Part shown: positions 33,434 through 43,252 of the stretch, in pieces
How positions within the stretch are numbered: position 1 is the first letter of the stretch
Layout of the letters: the number at the start of each line of letters is the position of its first letter
NCBI RefSeq assembly: GCF_963678635.1
Contig: NC_087065.1
Location: forward strand, 14,576,019-14,640,018
Direction of reading: 5' to 3'
From: Symsagittifera roscoffensis
Lineage: Eukaryota > Xenacoelomorpha > Acoela > Convolutidae
Length of the DNA: 64,000 bases
Made by a program: the position numbers and the translations under genes
The notes under the pieces: model-generated
What the model saw: only the letters and a program-made list of their open reading frames with translations
Database searches by the model: none
What the model was told of the DNA's origin: nothing

Positions 33434-34099
33434 CAAGCTAAAATTATCCTACTATGCTTCTTCCCTTCGGAAATCTTGCTTGTTATTGTCCTGAATATTA
33501 AAACTAAGAAACTCTGTGGTTAGAAAGAACAATGAAACAATGTTCCTCTTCGAGAGATTACCCAAGCCTTTCATGTCACCACAAAGTGATCAGTTCTCCT
33601 AGCTGATTAAAAACAGTCATGCAGGCTGGAATATTTAAATATACACCTTCACTCAAACCTTTCTAAATAAACAGTAAATAAGTGTCTCTGAAGCCACTTA
33701 ACTAAAATCAAAATCAAATTTATAAATGCAACAACTTCAAAACTCAACTAAATCTTTCATTTTACAATTACAACTTGGTTGCTTAGTTTCTGACTTGAGT
33801 TTTTTCACACACATGAAACAATTCTGAGTTTTAACTTCTTCTTCATCACTTCTTTGTTTTCTTCTTTTTTCGTCGTTTAGAAGTTCTAAAACTTCTAAAT
33901 TCTTCTAATTTCGTCTCTTTTTGCATCTCGTTTTTCGGCCATTCGTCAATGCTCCATCTCCTCCTCCTGTGATAATGACTCTGCACTTTCAGTTTCTGTG
34001 TCCTGCAACACGTCGTTAGCTATCCTGACGCTGTTGGAAGCAGTCCTCCAACACTTCTGCTCTTCTAGCCTCTGTTTGCAACAAGGTAGGGGATCCACG

Positions 34100-36562
34100 T
34101 TAGATTCTCTGTTCCTGCAGAAGCTCTTTGTGGAGACACAACGTCACATTTCTCTCCAAATCTTCCTTTAACATCTCTGCCTTCTCCTTTCCACTACGTT
34201 CACTTGTCCTGGAAATTCTTTTCACAGCGGTGGTCACTGCATTCCGATGAGTCACGAGAGCTCGCTTGAAAGCTCCTGCTCCAATGTCCAGCTGATATTC
34301 ACTGTACACTCTGCCGTGCTTCGACATATGCTTTTTAGCATATTCGTACAACCATGCAGTCATCTTAGCTCTGAACCATGGCATCAATCGTTTTGTTGCC
34401 CATATCTTCTTCACTTCCATCGGAATGTTTAGAATTTTGCACATTGTCTCAAAAAGATCTAAATCTTTTAGACAATCCAATTTCCGCAACTGTTCTCTCG
34501 TTGGCGCTTCCTGTCTATTGTTCTCTCTTACGTGAGCTTCCAGCCATCGTATCGCCATCATAACTCCCACTATCACTATTGTTATGGGCTGCGATGAGTC
34601 TGGTAAACCCATGGAGAGCAGCTCTCCAGAGTCCCAGATCAACACCAGATTACTACGCTTGGGATACCACCAGGTCTGCAGCAAGCAGTGGCAGGGAAAC
34701 TCGTCATGTGTCAACATGATGCTCCTCCAGTTACGTTTTCCCGAAACTTCCAGTAATGGTTCCCATTCCATCATCACTCGGTGGACTTCATCATTCTCGT
34801 CTACTGTATTGTAATCTGTAACAGTTGATCCTCTCTGTTTCTGTCTCTCAAAGTCACTGAAGTTCCCGCTCACGTATCCCATGAACTTCTTTCCTAGTAT
34901 CGATTCCAACTCTTCCTTGGTTCTCTCTGGAACTGCTGAGAACATCTTACATAGCAACTCGTAAGATTTCTCGGACATTCTCGCCAGTCTCACACACTTC
35001 GGCACTGAGATGGCTTGATGCACGATCGTTCTGGTACTCTTTACATCCACAGCTACGAAATTTACCGGGTATCTGCTCTTGCACATTGGAGCCAATGTCG
35101 AACCCACCAAATATCGTGCTCCCGATGGTCTACAATAAGTCTCACTGTGTCTGATGTTCATTTCCGTCTCGATCGCTTCCCTCCATTTTCCTATGTATTT
35201 CTGCTCGGTTTGCAGAACTCCTGGGAACACTTCTACACTGATGGCTGTGACCATCTCATGTCTCTGTTCTAGATTCAATAGTGACTCTAAAGAACTAAAC
35301 ATGCTGTAGAATCCTAGTGCAGTCACTAGATTCACCTCGGCTCCTCCATGACAATCCGCTATCAGTTCCTTTTCCGTCCTTGCCTTCATCACGACATTCC
35401 CAAACAATATCGTCAATTGCTTGTGTTGTTTCTCAAGGGTCTTCACAAAGTCCAGACCTCCACAAACATGACCCTCCAGTCCACAGACTTCCGCCAGAAG
35501 GCTACCAGGTTTGACCCAGTCTTCTGGTCCCCAGCCAGGCAACTCCACTTTATCTTCTCCGTTGCTCCTAGAGGCCGTTATCATCACATTATATACAATG
35601 TTAAGCTCACGCAGGTTACAGTCTGCATTCAGTTCCCTCTGCACGTCTTGTGTCGCCCGTAATATCAAGTCAGCGTTGGGACTAGGACACCATGATGGCC
35701 TCATCAATTCTAACACTGCCATCAAGCTCGTTCTCAGTAATTCATCTGAGAATCCCAACCCAAACTCCACTCTTTTGTCGGATTTTGGTACGGAAGGTGC
35801 AGTCACTTCTTCTTCCAAGTACAGTCCCAATTTGGCCTGTGGATTATTAGCGCTCTTAATTGTTACAATTCTCGACGTCCAGAATCTTAGTAACACTGCC
35901 TGTTCGTAATCGAAGAAGCAATCGCGTATGTCTTCACTCAGGAAAGGGTTGTACGCTATCCCTATGATTCCGGATACGTAGCTGTACGACTTCTTCTTGA
36001 TCCGTCCACAGTATTCACTGGATTTCGGCAATGCCCCCATAGATTCTTTAGTGAGTCTCAGCTCCTTGTTTGAGAATCTCCTGATTTCGTCTATCTTTCT
36101 CATGGGCTCTAACTCCTCGGGTTCTTTCATTTTCACCCTCATCGGTTTGCTTTGCTGCATATCCAGCAGTGCTAGCAAGAGTAAGGCTTTCGCTCGCTCA
36201 TCGCCTTCCCTCAGCATCTTAACACAGGTGTTCAATGCAGGTACTGAAATCTGCTCTATCATGAATCGAATGAAACAGAGAGCGTCTCTCCGCTTCGCAC
36301 ACGCTACTGCTGCTCCCTCTTGGACTATCAGATCCCTCAGGTTCGTCATAAGGGAAACTTTCTCTTCTTTTGACCTCTTCCTTGCTTCTGAATCATACTC
36401 TTTGTGAGTCAGTCCCATCATGCACCAGGCAAACCTCAGTTGTAATTCTGTTCTTACGTAAGGTACTGCCACGAGAGCGTGTATTCTCGGCGTAGTCCTC
36501 ATCTCTTCTTCGAAGTACCTTAATACCACTGCTTTCCATGGAAGGCTCACCAACTGCTCCAT
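34100..36562 (-). CDS. Unit A 820-residue ORF, unknown function
   Basis: An intact 820-codon ORF whose ATG lies 16 bp after the stop of the preceding 681-codon ORF, in another frame. I do not recognise a domain. It is a mixed alpha/beta-looking soluble protein with no signal peptide or clear membrane segment. Its C-terminus is helical and basic (GRVYSEYQLD, then KRISRTSERSGKEKAEML). After its stop, another frame runs through an acidic stretch (SAESLSQEEEMEH), so the native C-terminus may have been shifted. Integrity over 2.4 kb amid otherwise broken ORFs suggests recent activity or selection. Found only in unit A here. Confidence 0.6.
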   Translation of the reverse strand: MEQLVSLPWKAVVLRYFEEEMRTTPRIHALVAVPYVRTELQLRFAWCMMGLTHKEYDSEARKRSKEEKVSLMTNLRDLIVQEGAAVACAKRRDALCFIRFMIEQISVPALNTCVKMLREGDERAKALLLLALLDMQQSKPMRVKMKEPEELEPMRKIDEIRRFSNKELRLTKESMGALPKSSEYCGRIKKKSYSYVSGIIGIAYNPFLSEDIRDCFFDYEQAVLLRFWTSRIVTIKSANNPQAKLGLYLEEEVTAPSVPKSDKRVEFGLGFSDELLRTSLMAVLELMRPSWCPSPNADLILRATQDVQRELNADCNLRELNIVYNVMITASRSNGEDKVELPGWGPEDWVKPGSLLAEVCGLEGHVCGGLDFVKTLEKQHKQLTILFGNVVMKARTEKELIADCHGGAEVNLVTALGFYSMFSSLESLLNLEQRHEMVTAISVEVFPGVLQTEQKYIGKWREAIETEMNIRHSETYCRPSGARYLVGSTLAPMCKSRYPVNFVAVDVKSTRTIVHQAISVPKCVRLARMSEKSYELLCKMFSAVPERTKEELESILGKKFMGYVSGNFSDFERQKQRGSTVTDYNTVDENDEVHRVMMEWEPLLEVSGKRNWRSIMLTHDEFPCHCLLQTWWYPKRSNLVLIWDSGELLSMGLPDSSQPITIVIVGVMMAIRWLEAHVRENNRQEAPTREQLRKLDCLKDLDLFETMCKILNIPMEVKKIWATKRLMPWFRAKMTAWLYEYAKKHMSKHGRVYSEYQLDIGAGAFKRALVTHRNAVTTAVKRISRTSERSGKEKAEMLKEDLERNVTLCLHKELLQEQRI

Positions 36563-36578
36563 CGTTTCTGCCTGTATC

Positions 36579-38624
36579 TCAGACGGTGTCTTCCAGAGCC
36601 ATCACGTGCCCTCTAGCCGAGTTTCGGTACTCCAACATTTCCATGTATCCATCGGCGGGTTCATCTATCGACACAGCCTCCGATACTGTCAGTCGGTTGT
36701 AATCTACTGGTACTAATTGTCCTGCGACATTTCCTTTTCCGTGATTCATTGGAGATGGCTTAAAGTCTTTCATTGTGCTCTCTCCACATTGGCTGAGTAT
36801 TTCCATTTCTAAGGTGGCTCCAGTCAGAGTGCGGTCACTCCTTTTGGATTTATAACCTTTTGACTTTTTTCCCGCCATGAAAACGGGTGGCACCATCGCT
36901 ATATCAGTCAACATTTTATCTGTGCCAGGCAATCGATAATCACCTTGTCCCAAATCTATGACCTCTTCGACACGTTTCCTTTTCGCTGAATTGACAGCTT
37001 TCATCGATATCTCCGAATCCACCTTCGTCTTTCCTACTCTCCTCGGTATCACTCTGCTGCCTAACTTCATTTTCATCGCATTGATCTTGTCAATCACCAA
37101 TTTTGATCGCATCGTTCCTCTCCTGGTTCTTGACAGATACACCACCTCTCCTTTATCGTCCTGCGGTGTCATCTTGATGGGAGAATTCGCTTCACTTTCA
37201 TCAGTGGCTGAGTCAATCAACAACTCACTCAATCTCCCTTCACAGTCAGCAAGCTTGTCAAGGACTTCCCGCATCAAGGGTCGGTTGAGACCTGTTTTCA
37301 TAATGGATTGGGTCCCATAGCTCTGAACCACTGTCCAGACTTCTTCCATGAACGGCACTCTGTCCAATCTGCATCCCGTCCTATTTTCATGGTCTCGGTG
37401 ATGTACTTCCCATTCTTCTTCGGGCAACGCTCCCAAGAAAGGTACTCTGACTGAGCCCTCTATTCTTCTTCTTCTAGGTGATTCCATAAGGATTCTTTGT
37501 TCGTTATTTCTTGAATTGCCAGGAGAGCTGCTCTCCGGCAAATTCCGTTTCATTTCGATAAAGGCTGACGGAGGCTCCAGTGTCAAAGTGCCTTCATCCG
37601 CTGGCTCAGTCGTCTCTAAAGTATCCGCACTGTTCTCAACATCACTGAAGATATTGAAATCCAGGCTGGATACTCCTCCTGTCGATGCCATGTTGTCTTC
37701 CCCACCAGCTTGACTTGCATCTTGTTGCATGGGTTCTTCGGTTTGACGGCTTCCTCCTTGTCCGTCATCTCCTTCTGACATATCTCTCTTTGAGCTCGAG
37801 AGTCCTTGTTTATCATTGTCGGCTCCTTCCGGAAATTTCGGTATGATCAATGTACCGGCCGATCTATCTTCCTCCTCTCCATGGACCACTTTGATTTCCT
37901 CGCAGCCGAAGGGTGCTAGGAAAGTTCTCGTTCGCAGCGTTCCCACAACCGTCAACTCCGGTCTTACACTAGTCAGGATCAAGGAGGCCTCAGGCAGTTC
38001 GGTCCTGCCACTCATTTTCATAGGCGCTAAGCCTAATCCCGCCCATTCTTCATCAAATCTTCCAGGCTTGGGAGTCGCGGCGTTGCTTATTCGCCTTCTC
38101 GTCGCTTGATCCGTATAGGCAAATCGTGTGTACTGTAACACAGCGGCATTTCTTCCCACAAAGTATGTATCCATCGTTGCTACAAAATTCCCTACTCTCC
38201 TTTCATTGGTTTCGAATGATCTCAACCTAGGAGTTTGTACCACGGAGGCTGCTCCGAGTAACATCCTTCTTATCAGAGGGAATTCAGGGATTGGCTCCGG
38301 CAGCTTCTCGTAATCACCCCAGTCCTTCGTTTCTTCTCTCACTTTATGATATGCTGCAGTGAGACGAGGCACTCTGGTCATTTCACCATTCGTTTTATCA
38401 TAGGGTCTCAGATTCCAATGCTTCGGAAACACTTCGATGTGTCCTCTTTCTACTTCTCCCATGCGATCACGGAAATGATCGTCAAAATTGATGACTGTCA
38501 TCTCTGGCTCTGATAATTTTGCAAATAACAGATCTTCACTCATGAGCTCCCGCAATGTGTGCTGCTCACACCAGTTCAGTGCACTACCGTCCACTGCTGA
38601 TATGAGGTTCAGGTGCAGCACCAA
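36579..38624 (-). CDS. Unit A 681-residue ORF, unknown function
   Basis: Open for 681 codons in the same frame as the 191-codon ORF before it (end 38631), from which a single TAA separates it. The first codon given, TTG, is probably not a real start; the natural reading is one longer protein interrupted by a stop. The N-terminal third looks folded (FPKHWNLRPYD, GRNAAVLQYTRFAY), the middle is Ser/Glu/Gly-rich and disordered, and the C-terminal half is basic with KRKRVEE and KKSKGYKSKR stretches that could bind nucleic acid. No known domain is recognised. Confidence 0.55.
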   Translation of the reverse strand: MVLHLNLISAVDGSALNWCEQHTLRELMSEDLLFAKLSEPEMTVINFDDHFRDRMGEVERGHIEVFPKHWNLRPYDKTNGEMTRVPRLTAAYHKVREETKDWGDYEKLPEPIPEFPLIRRMLLGAASVVQTPRLRSFETNERRVGNFVATMDTYFVGRNAAVLQYTRFAYTDQATRRRISNAATPKPGRFDEEWAGLGLAPMKMSGRTELPEASLILTSVRPELTVVGTLRTRTFLAPFGCEEIKVVHGEEEDRSAGTLIIPKFPEGADNDKQGLSSSKRDMSEGDDGQGGSRQTEEPMQQDASQAGGEDNMASTGGVSSLDFNIFSDVENSADTLETTEPADEGTLTLEPPSAFIEMKRNLPESSSPGNSRNNEQRILMESPRRRRIEGSVRVPFLGALPEEEWEVHHRDHENRTGCRLDRVPFMEEVWTVVQSYGTQSIMKTGLNRPLMREVLDKLADCEGRLSELLIDSATDESEANSPIKMTPQDDKGEVVYLSRTRRGTMRSKLVIDKINAMKMKLGSRVIPRRVGKTKVDSEISMKAVNSAKRKRVEEVIDLGQGDYRLPGTDKMLTDIAMVPPVFMAGKKSKGYKSKRSDRTLTGATLEMEILSQCGESTMKDFKPSPMNHGKGNVAGQLVPVDYNRLTVSEAVSIDEPADGYMEMLEYRNSARGHVMALEDTV

Positions 38625-38630
38625 CCTCCT

Positions 38631-39496
38631 TTACGCCTCCACTTTAACGTCAGGGAACGCAAACGTGACTGCTGGTCCATAGATAACTGTCACAAATTCC
38701 GTGACTCCTCTGATCAGCGCTAAGGGATCGGTTCTCATAGCCAATCCCAGATCGGTTAACAGGGGCATGCCTCCAACATGTCGTCTAACATCCTCTTCTC
38801 TTTCGATAGTCTCGTCTTCTCCCGTTCCAAAGCGATTCTGTTGTAAGAGATATTGGATAAGAGTGTGTCTCAGGTCTCTTATCTTATTCCACGAGTCCGT
38901 GGATTTCTTCATATCTAAATTCCTCACTCTCTCTCTCTCATCTGCTCCGGACAACGTGTCAACTTCATCAATCCTCCCAAGTTTCCGTGGGTAATCGCAA
39001 TCAATGTCAGAAGTCCATCTAACCGCAGGTTCTGGATTCCTTCGGTGAGCAGCATCGCCGGTCCTTTCACGAAACTCTCTGCTCCAAATGTCACGAACAA
39101 GGCTATTAGTTCCACTATTGACACTTCCACTACTGCTTGGAGGAATTCTTTTATCAAGTAATGCGAGACTTTCGGGTAGACTTTTACCAAGAAGGACGCG
39201 GTCCATCCGGCTCCCAACCCTTCCAGCATGCTGTCTGTCCGTTCAAAGCCTTTCTGTCCCTTCACTTCCTGGGTCCAGGAGGTTTCCAGGGTAATCTGAC
39301 ACATTTTGTTTACAAATTCAGCAGTCTTTTCTTCGAGATTCTCCGCCAGGTTCACCTCCTTTAACAAGTAGGCATGGATCTTCGTGATCATCACAGGGCC
39401 TTGCTCAAAGGCATCTGCACCCAATGCCGCTACTCGAGGATTCAGATGCAGCCACAGGTTGGCTTCCGGCTTGGTTCTGAAAACCATCGCCTCCAA
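38631..39496 (-). pseudogene. Unit A second gag-side ORF, N-terminal part
   Basis: Two overlapping frames (38924-39496, 190 codons; 38631-39206, 191 codons) cover one module. The first has phrases such as TKPEANLWLHLNPRVAALG and GNLGGLMKLTRCPEQMRE, mostly helical. The frame breaks at a CT-dinucleotide run near 38,930 that is one CT longer than in unit B, where the frame is continuous. The second frame goes on through the LLQQNR phrase, where units B and A' diverge, and on to a TAA at 38631. Function unknown; position suggests a gag-type structural role. Confidence 0.6.
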
Positions 39497-39510
39497 ATGA
39501 GCTCTAGTCT

Positions 39511-40911
39511 CTAGTGAATTTTCCTTCTCGTGTTTTCACCTGTCACTTCCATTGCTCGGAACCATAAGTCGTTGGACATCGCTACGATCACTCGATGGTC
39601 GTCGTCTATTCCCGGCTTCAGTTTGAGCTGTCGACTGAAATTGGACAGTTCCAACCCCAGCACCTCGTCCAACACTAACATGTGTAGCGCATGGTCCTTG
39701 AATCCTCTCATCGCGTTTGAGATATCTGACCAAACTGCAGGTAGTTCAGACTTGAGTGGCCTCAGGTTCTCCATCTCTATCATGCGATTTGGGGCTGAGA
39801 TGATCACATCATATTTTCTTTCCGAAAGCAAGGTCACAATCGCATACACGAACTTCAGTCCATCCGGGAGATGTGCATACCCCGGAGACAACGCGAATAC
39901 TACTCTCGGTGTCACTTTGGTGAACGACCCCTCCTTCGTCGCATCCACCACTTCACCCATCGACTCAAGGATATCTTTTATCGCTGGCCACACAGCATTC
40001 TCTGCCGTTGTAGGATCTCTGAGTCTGCTCAGAAAACCTCTACTGTGTAGATGGTCATTATTGCCAGCAAACACGATCGTAATTGGGTTCATGTCCATCT
40101 GCCTTTGTACCCCTATAGCCAGAGATACCGATTGCAGTAGGTCCAGGTCAACCGCTGCCAACATTATGACGTCCGGCCAAAACAGAGACTTGGAGGTGTA
40201 CACGAACTCTGAATTCGCTACTATCATAATCTTGGCCTTCCTCATTTCTGCTTTGTCATAGGCGGCGAAGATGGTCTCATCTTTCTTTATCGCTTTCAAT
40301 TCGCCGTATCTTTGGACATCACCATCTTGATTCACTAGTTTTGGGTATATTCTTTCCTTCACATGACCAGGGGGTGTCGTCAGCTGCCTGAACATCTTCA
40401 CGTGTTGTCCAATCGGAGCTCTCACAGTCAGAAATCTTCCTGGTCTCTCTTCACGATTCCCCTCATCATGATTCAACCTCACATCTTGCAATGGTCTCGC
40501 ATTCACTGGTCCCATTGTGTTGTTAGAGGGCAGTCCCTCTAGGTCAGCAAATCTCAAGGCCGTCGCGGAGCTGAAATTTATGCCAGCGGCTATCAACCAG
40601 TCTACGACGGTTATCGAGTACAGTCTGCTGACGGATAGCGTCGCTCCATTCAGCATCCTCCTTGCATCTTCGATGAAGCTTACCCTCTGGAGATCCAGCT
40701 TCATTAGTTCGTCTTTGTATACATGCCAGGGAGACGGTATGGGTCTTGACCACATCAACGAGCCTCTGCCCGGGCGTCTCTCCTCTCGACTGGTACTTGT
40801 CGTCTCCGATCTCGTGTCCGATCTAGACGTGCTGGCTGTCTCTTCGATTGGGTTAACAGGTCCTATTCTTCTCCTAGGATGGATGGTCCTCCTCATCGGC
40901 CCTTCCCCCAA
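39511..40911 (-). CDS. Unit A 466-residue module with GNND motif
   Basis: Continuous 466-codon stretch corresponding to the C-terminal two thirds of the unit B ORF at 59956-61776. An Arg/Ser-rich linker is followed by an alpha/beta region with IMIVANSEF, then ITIVFAGNNDHLHSRG, then VVFALSPGYAHLPDGLKFVYAI. The ANS and GNND motifs sit where GDS and GTND sit in SGNH hydrolases, suggesting a second, divergent SGNH-like fold; this is inference. The stop right after TRRKIH is shared with unit B and may be the true ORF end. Confidence 0.6.
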   Translation of the reverse strand: MGEGPMRRTIHPRRRIGPVNPIEETASTSRSDTRSETTSTSREERRPGRGSLMWSRPIPSPWHVYKDELMKLDLQRVSFIEDARRMLNGATLSVSRLYSITVVDWLIAAGINFSSATALRFADLEGLPSNNTMGPVNARPLQDVRLNHDEGNREERPGRFLTVRAPIGQHVKMFRQLTTPPGHVKERIYPKLVNQDGDVQRYGELKAIKKDETIFAAYDKAEMRKAKIMIVANSEFVYTSKSLFWPDVIMLAAVDLDLLQSVSLAIGVQRQMDMNPITIVFAGNNDHLHSRGFLSRLRDPTTAENAVWPAIKDILESMGEVVDATKEGSFTKVTPRVVFALSPGYAHLPDGLKFVYAIVTLLSERKYDVIISAPNRMIEMENLRPLKSELPAVWSDISNAMRGFKDHALHMLVLDEVLGLELSNFSRQLKLKPGIDDDHRVIVAMSNDLWFRAMEVTGENTRRKIH

Positions 40912-41520
40912 TCGATCCTGTACGTCTGTCCTTTGACTGGTTCGCTGGAGCTCTGTTGTCTGTAGTTCGTGACGGCTGGGACCGTCCCCAAGCGTGTCTT
41001 CAGGCTAGGAGGCACAAAGGTAGTAATCACCGCGTCACTCGCTGTTGCTTCTTCCTTCAGAACTCCTGTGTCAAAGAGTTCCGTCTCTAATTCGTCCAAC
41101 CGCTATTGGAAGACTCTATTCAACCAAGCCTGTCCTTCGATACTATCGAAGTGGATGCCGTCCGTGGTCAGTCTGGCCTGATCCATAGCTCTCAACTCAT
41201 GTTCGATGTCCATGAGGATCATTCTTCCGGCATTCCGACTAGCGAGATTCCTCATGACGAGTCATGAGATTCCTCATGGTATTCCACCTGACGAGTCCTT
41301 CGTTGTGCCTTCTCCCTGCTGCTGTCAAGCTCCTCGTGTTCATTGGCACAGTGCAAACGGTCAGTACCGCGCAATTGAGTTTCTGCCAGAGGGTAATAAA
41401 CAAACACACCATCATTGATTCCCATAGTGCTTCCTGCTCATCTGAACCTCTGGAGATGTCATTCGTTCCAACCAGGATCGTCACATTGGGGATCCTCCCT
41501 GGATTCATCAGTTCCATCAT
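40893..41520 (-). pseudogene. Unit A SGNH hydrolase domain, broken middle and C-terminal parts
   Basis: Frame 41239-41520 carries block III of an SGNH hydrolase, ILVGTNDISRG. It breaks at a duplication of an AGATTCCTCATG phrase near 41,250-41,280. The remaining catalytic block TTDGIHFDSIEG is coded at about 41,150, and a stop replaces a Gln codon just before the 68-codon frame 40893-41099. The domain would be an esterase/hydrolase, but this copy cannot be active. Confidence 0.75.
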
Positions 41521-42875
41521 TCGAGGCCATCACCGTGGTTCCAACCAAAGGCCATCACCGTGGTGACCCACGAGGTCCTCAAATTCGATAGTACTCTGAC
41601 CAAGCTGTCTCCCAGTATCAGATGTGATGTCCCCAGTGGTGGTTGCTGCAGGTTTACTGCCGGGTTCCAAGTCGCTCGATTGAAGCAAGCTCTCGGATCT
41701 GTCTCCGGAACTCCCGTGAAATTGTATTTCAATTGATTTTTCTTTTGTATATCTATTACACGTGACACTTTCTTCGCTGGCATCTTCTGTATTCTTCTCT
41801 CTGGGGCCTTCGAGCTCCCCATGAGTGGCGTCACGTCTTTTATCCCCTGTCTGATCACGGTCTGGGAGAGTCGTACTCTGCCCGTGTCGTCGATCGTTCC
41901 ATAGGGTGCAGTCACCCCGGAACCTGGCGCATTCTTGTTGGCGACCAGTCGTCCAGCTGCCTCTATTAGCTTCCTCACCGTTTGTTCCACGACGGGGTCA
42001 CCCAAGGTGTCACTAGGGTCCGGGATCGTTACTCGATCTGTCGCTGTCGGGAGCCGTGTTTCCGTTGTTTGACTCATTTCTCGAGGCGTCAAGAGCTCCA
42101 TCGGGGACTGCCCACGAGAAATATTCCTTGCAGGTATCACTTTCTCCACGGCCGTTGTCAACGCCATCTGTTCCGATCGCTCTTTGTAGTCCTGCCTCAA
42201 GCGCTCAATTTCTTGACCCTGCTTTTTGTTGCAGTCTTCGAACAATCTTCTCCACATGTCCCTATCGTCCTCCATCTTGAGCATGCTTTTGGTCATCTCG
42301 TCCAGCTCCTTTTTCGTCCTTTCCAGTTCATCCTTCATCCCATCCAGATCTTGCATGGTTTGGTTCGTCTGAACCTTCTGTCCTACTTTCGCCCTCCTTG
42401 GTGGCACAGCTGCTCTCAGTGGTGAACCAGACGAGGCAGCCTCGCTGTTCATCTCCTGATGCATTCTCGTCAGCCCGGGTTTGGGCTTGGAGGGCATAGG
42501 CATTTCACCTGGTTGGTAAGTCCTAGAACTTCCCAGTCCAGGCTCATTTGCCAAGTCACTCCCTGAGAGAGCCCCGTTTCTCCACCTCGTCACTCTCATG
42601 TTCGGGCGGTCTAGTACTCCCCTCTCTCCATATGCTGCCATCAACAGGACTTCCGTGTGGCGGTCCCCACGATTGTCATGCCCCAAGATGTTGATCAGGG
42701 CGGTCAGCAACATGACTACCTCTGTGTCCTCCAGAGTGAAGTCTCGATCGATCAGCCGACGATAGATCGCATCTATCACCGGTCCTACATATGCCTCTGC
42801 CAGGTCCATCAATTCATCCAATTTGAAATTGTCCATACTGTTCTTCAGATTTGATTTGATTCGATTCCATTCCAA
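41517..42875 (-). pseudogene. Unit A gag-like N-terminal protein ending in an SGNH domain
   Basis: A 452-codon ORF starting MEWNRIKS. A helical N-terminal region is followed by a Pro/Ser-rich linker; a coiled coil at about 173-235 (DELERTKKELDEM onwards); a linker; then the SGNH nucleophile block ILGDSLVRVL near residue 425. The ORF leaves frame at about 41,530, where the DNA coding for FGGATIAQLYR in units B and A' is replaced by a repeated GGCCATCACCGTGG phrase. Being first after the LTR-like region, it occupies the gag position, though there is no recognisable capsid motif. Confidence 0.7.
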
Positions 42876-43252
42876 GGTTTTGACTCAAGTGAGTAATTAA
42901 ATGATCAATCAAGATCTAGAAAAGAAGTCACAAATATCACACTTGTCAGTTTCATCTTAACATATATCGTTAAAATTCGCTTTAAAACAGTTCAGATAAA
43001 AAGATATTTATCCTAAAATTTATTAAAATCAATCGGTCTCTAAAATTTTGAATTCGACCTAAGATTGGACAGTCCAAACTTTGGATCTATTCCTAAGATC
43101 GTCATTCAGTTGTTCATGGTCACTAGCCCCTTCTTACCCAAGAGCTTAATAACATAACACATAATATAACATAGCACACATATCACACATTACATACAAC
43201 TTAGTCTTTAGCCTAAGACCCTCTCGCACGTCACTCAGCCTATACTCAAGTA
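42876..43252 (-). repeat. LTR-like junction between units A' and A
   Basis: AT-rich non-coding DNA between the end of the macro-like ORF of A' and the gag start of A. The same segment recurs at 51961-52340 and, cut short, at 63306-63606, always just before the MEWNRIKS start. On the minus strand it carries AATAAA. This is where a shared LTR of head-to-tail units should be. Exact TG...CA ends, primer site and polypurine tract could not be set, because only one copy lies between units. Confidence 0.6.

Larger units (their letters stand above)
32189..33940. other. Intergenic DNA with hairpins
   Basis: No gene is recognised. Open stretches at 32123-32473, 32497-32826 and 32827-33099 are basic or low-complexity and resemble no family. 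Three strong inverted repeats lie here and are listed separately. The stretch separates the PBK-like gene and MITE from the retroelement array. Confidence 0.5.
33941..42875 (-). mobile_element. Retroelement unit A: gag-side ORFs plus two long unknown ORFs
   Basis: Leftmost unit of the array. From right to left it holds the gag-like ORF with SGNH domain, the 466-residue module, a further ORF, and then 681- and 820-residue ORFs absent from the other units. No protease, RT or integrase follows, and no second copy of the junction/LTR-like DNA is found past 34 kb, so it is either 3'-truncated or a different element type. Its first 4 kb is closely similar to units B and A', sharing modules and even some ORF breaks. 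Confidence 0.7.

Noticed and set aside
34240-40936. Many plus-strand ORFs of 60-243 codons
   Set aside because: They mirror the long minus-strand ORFs, have no family motifs, and change with codon position in the real genes.
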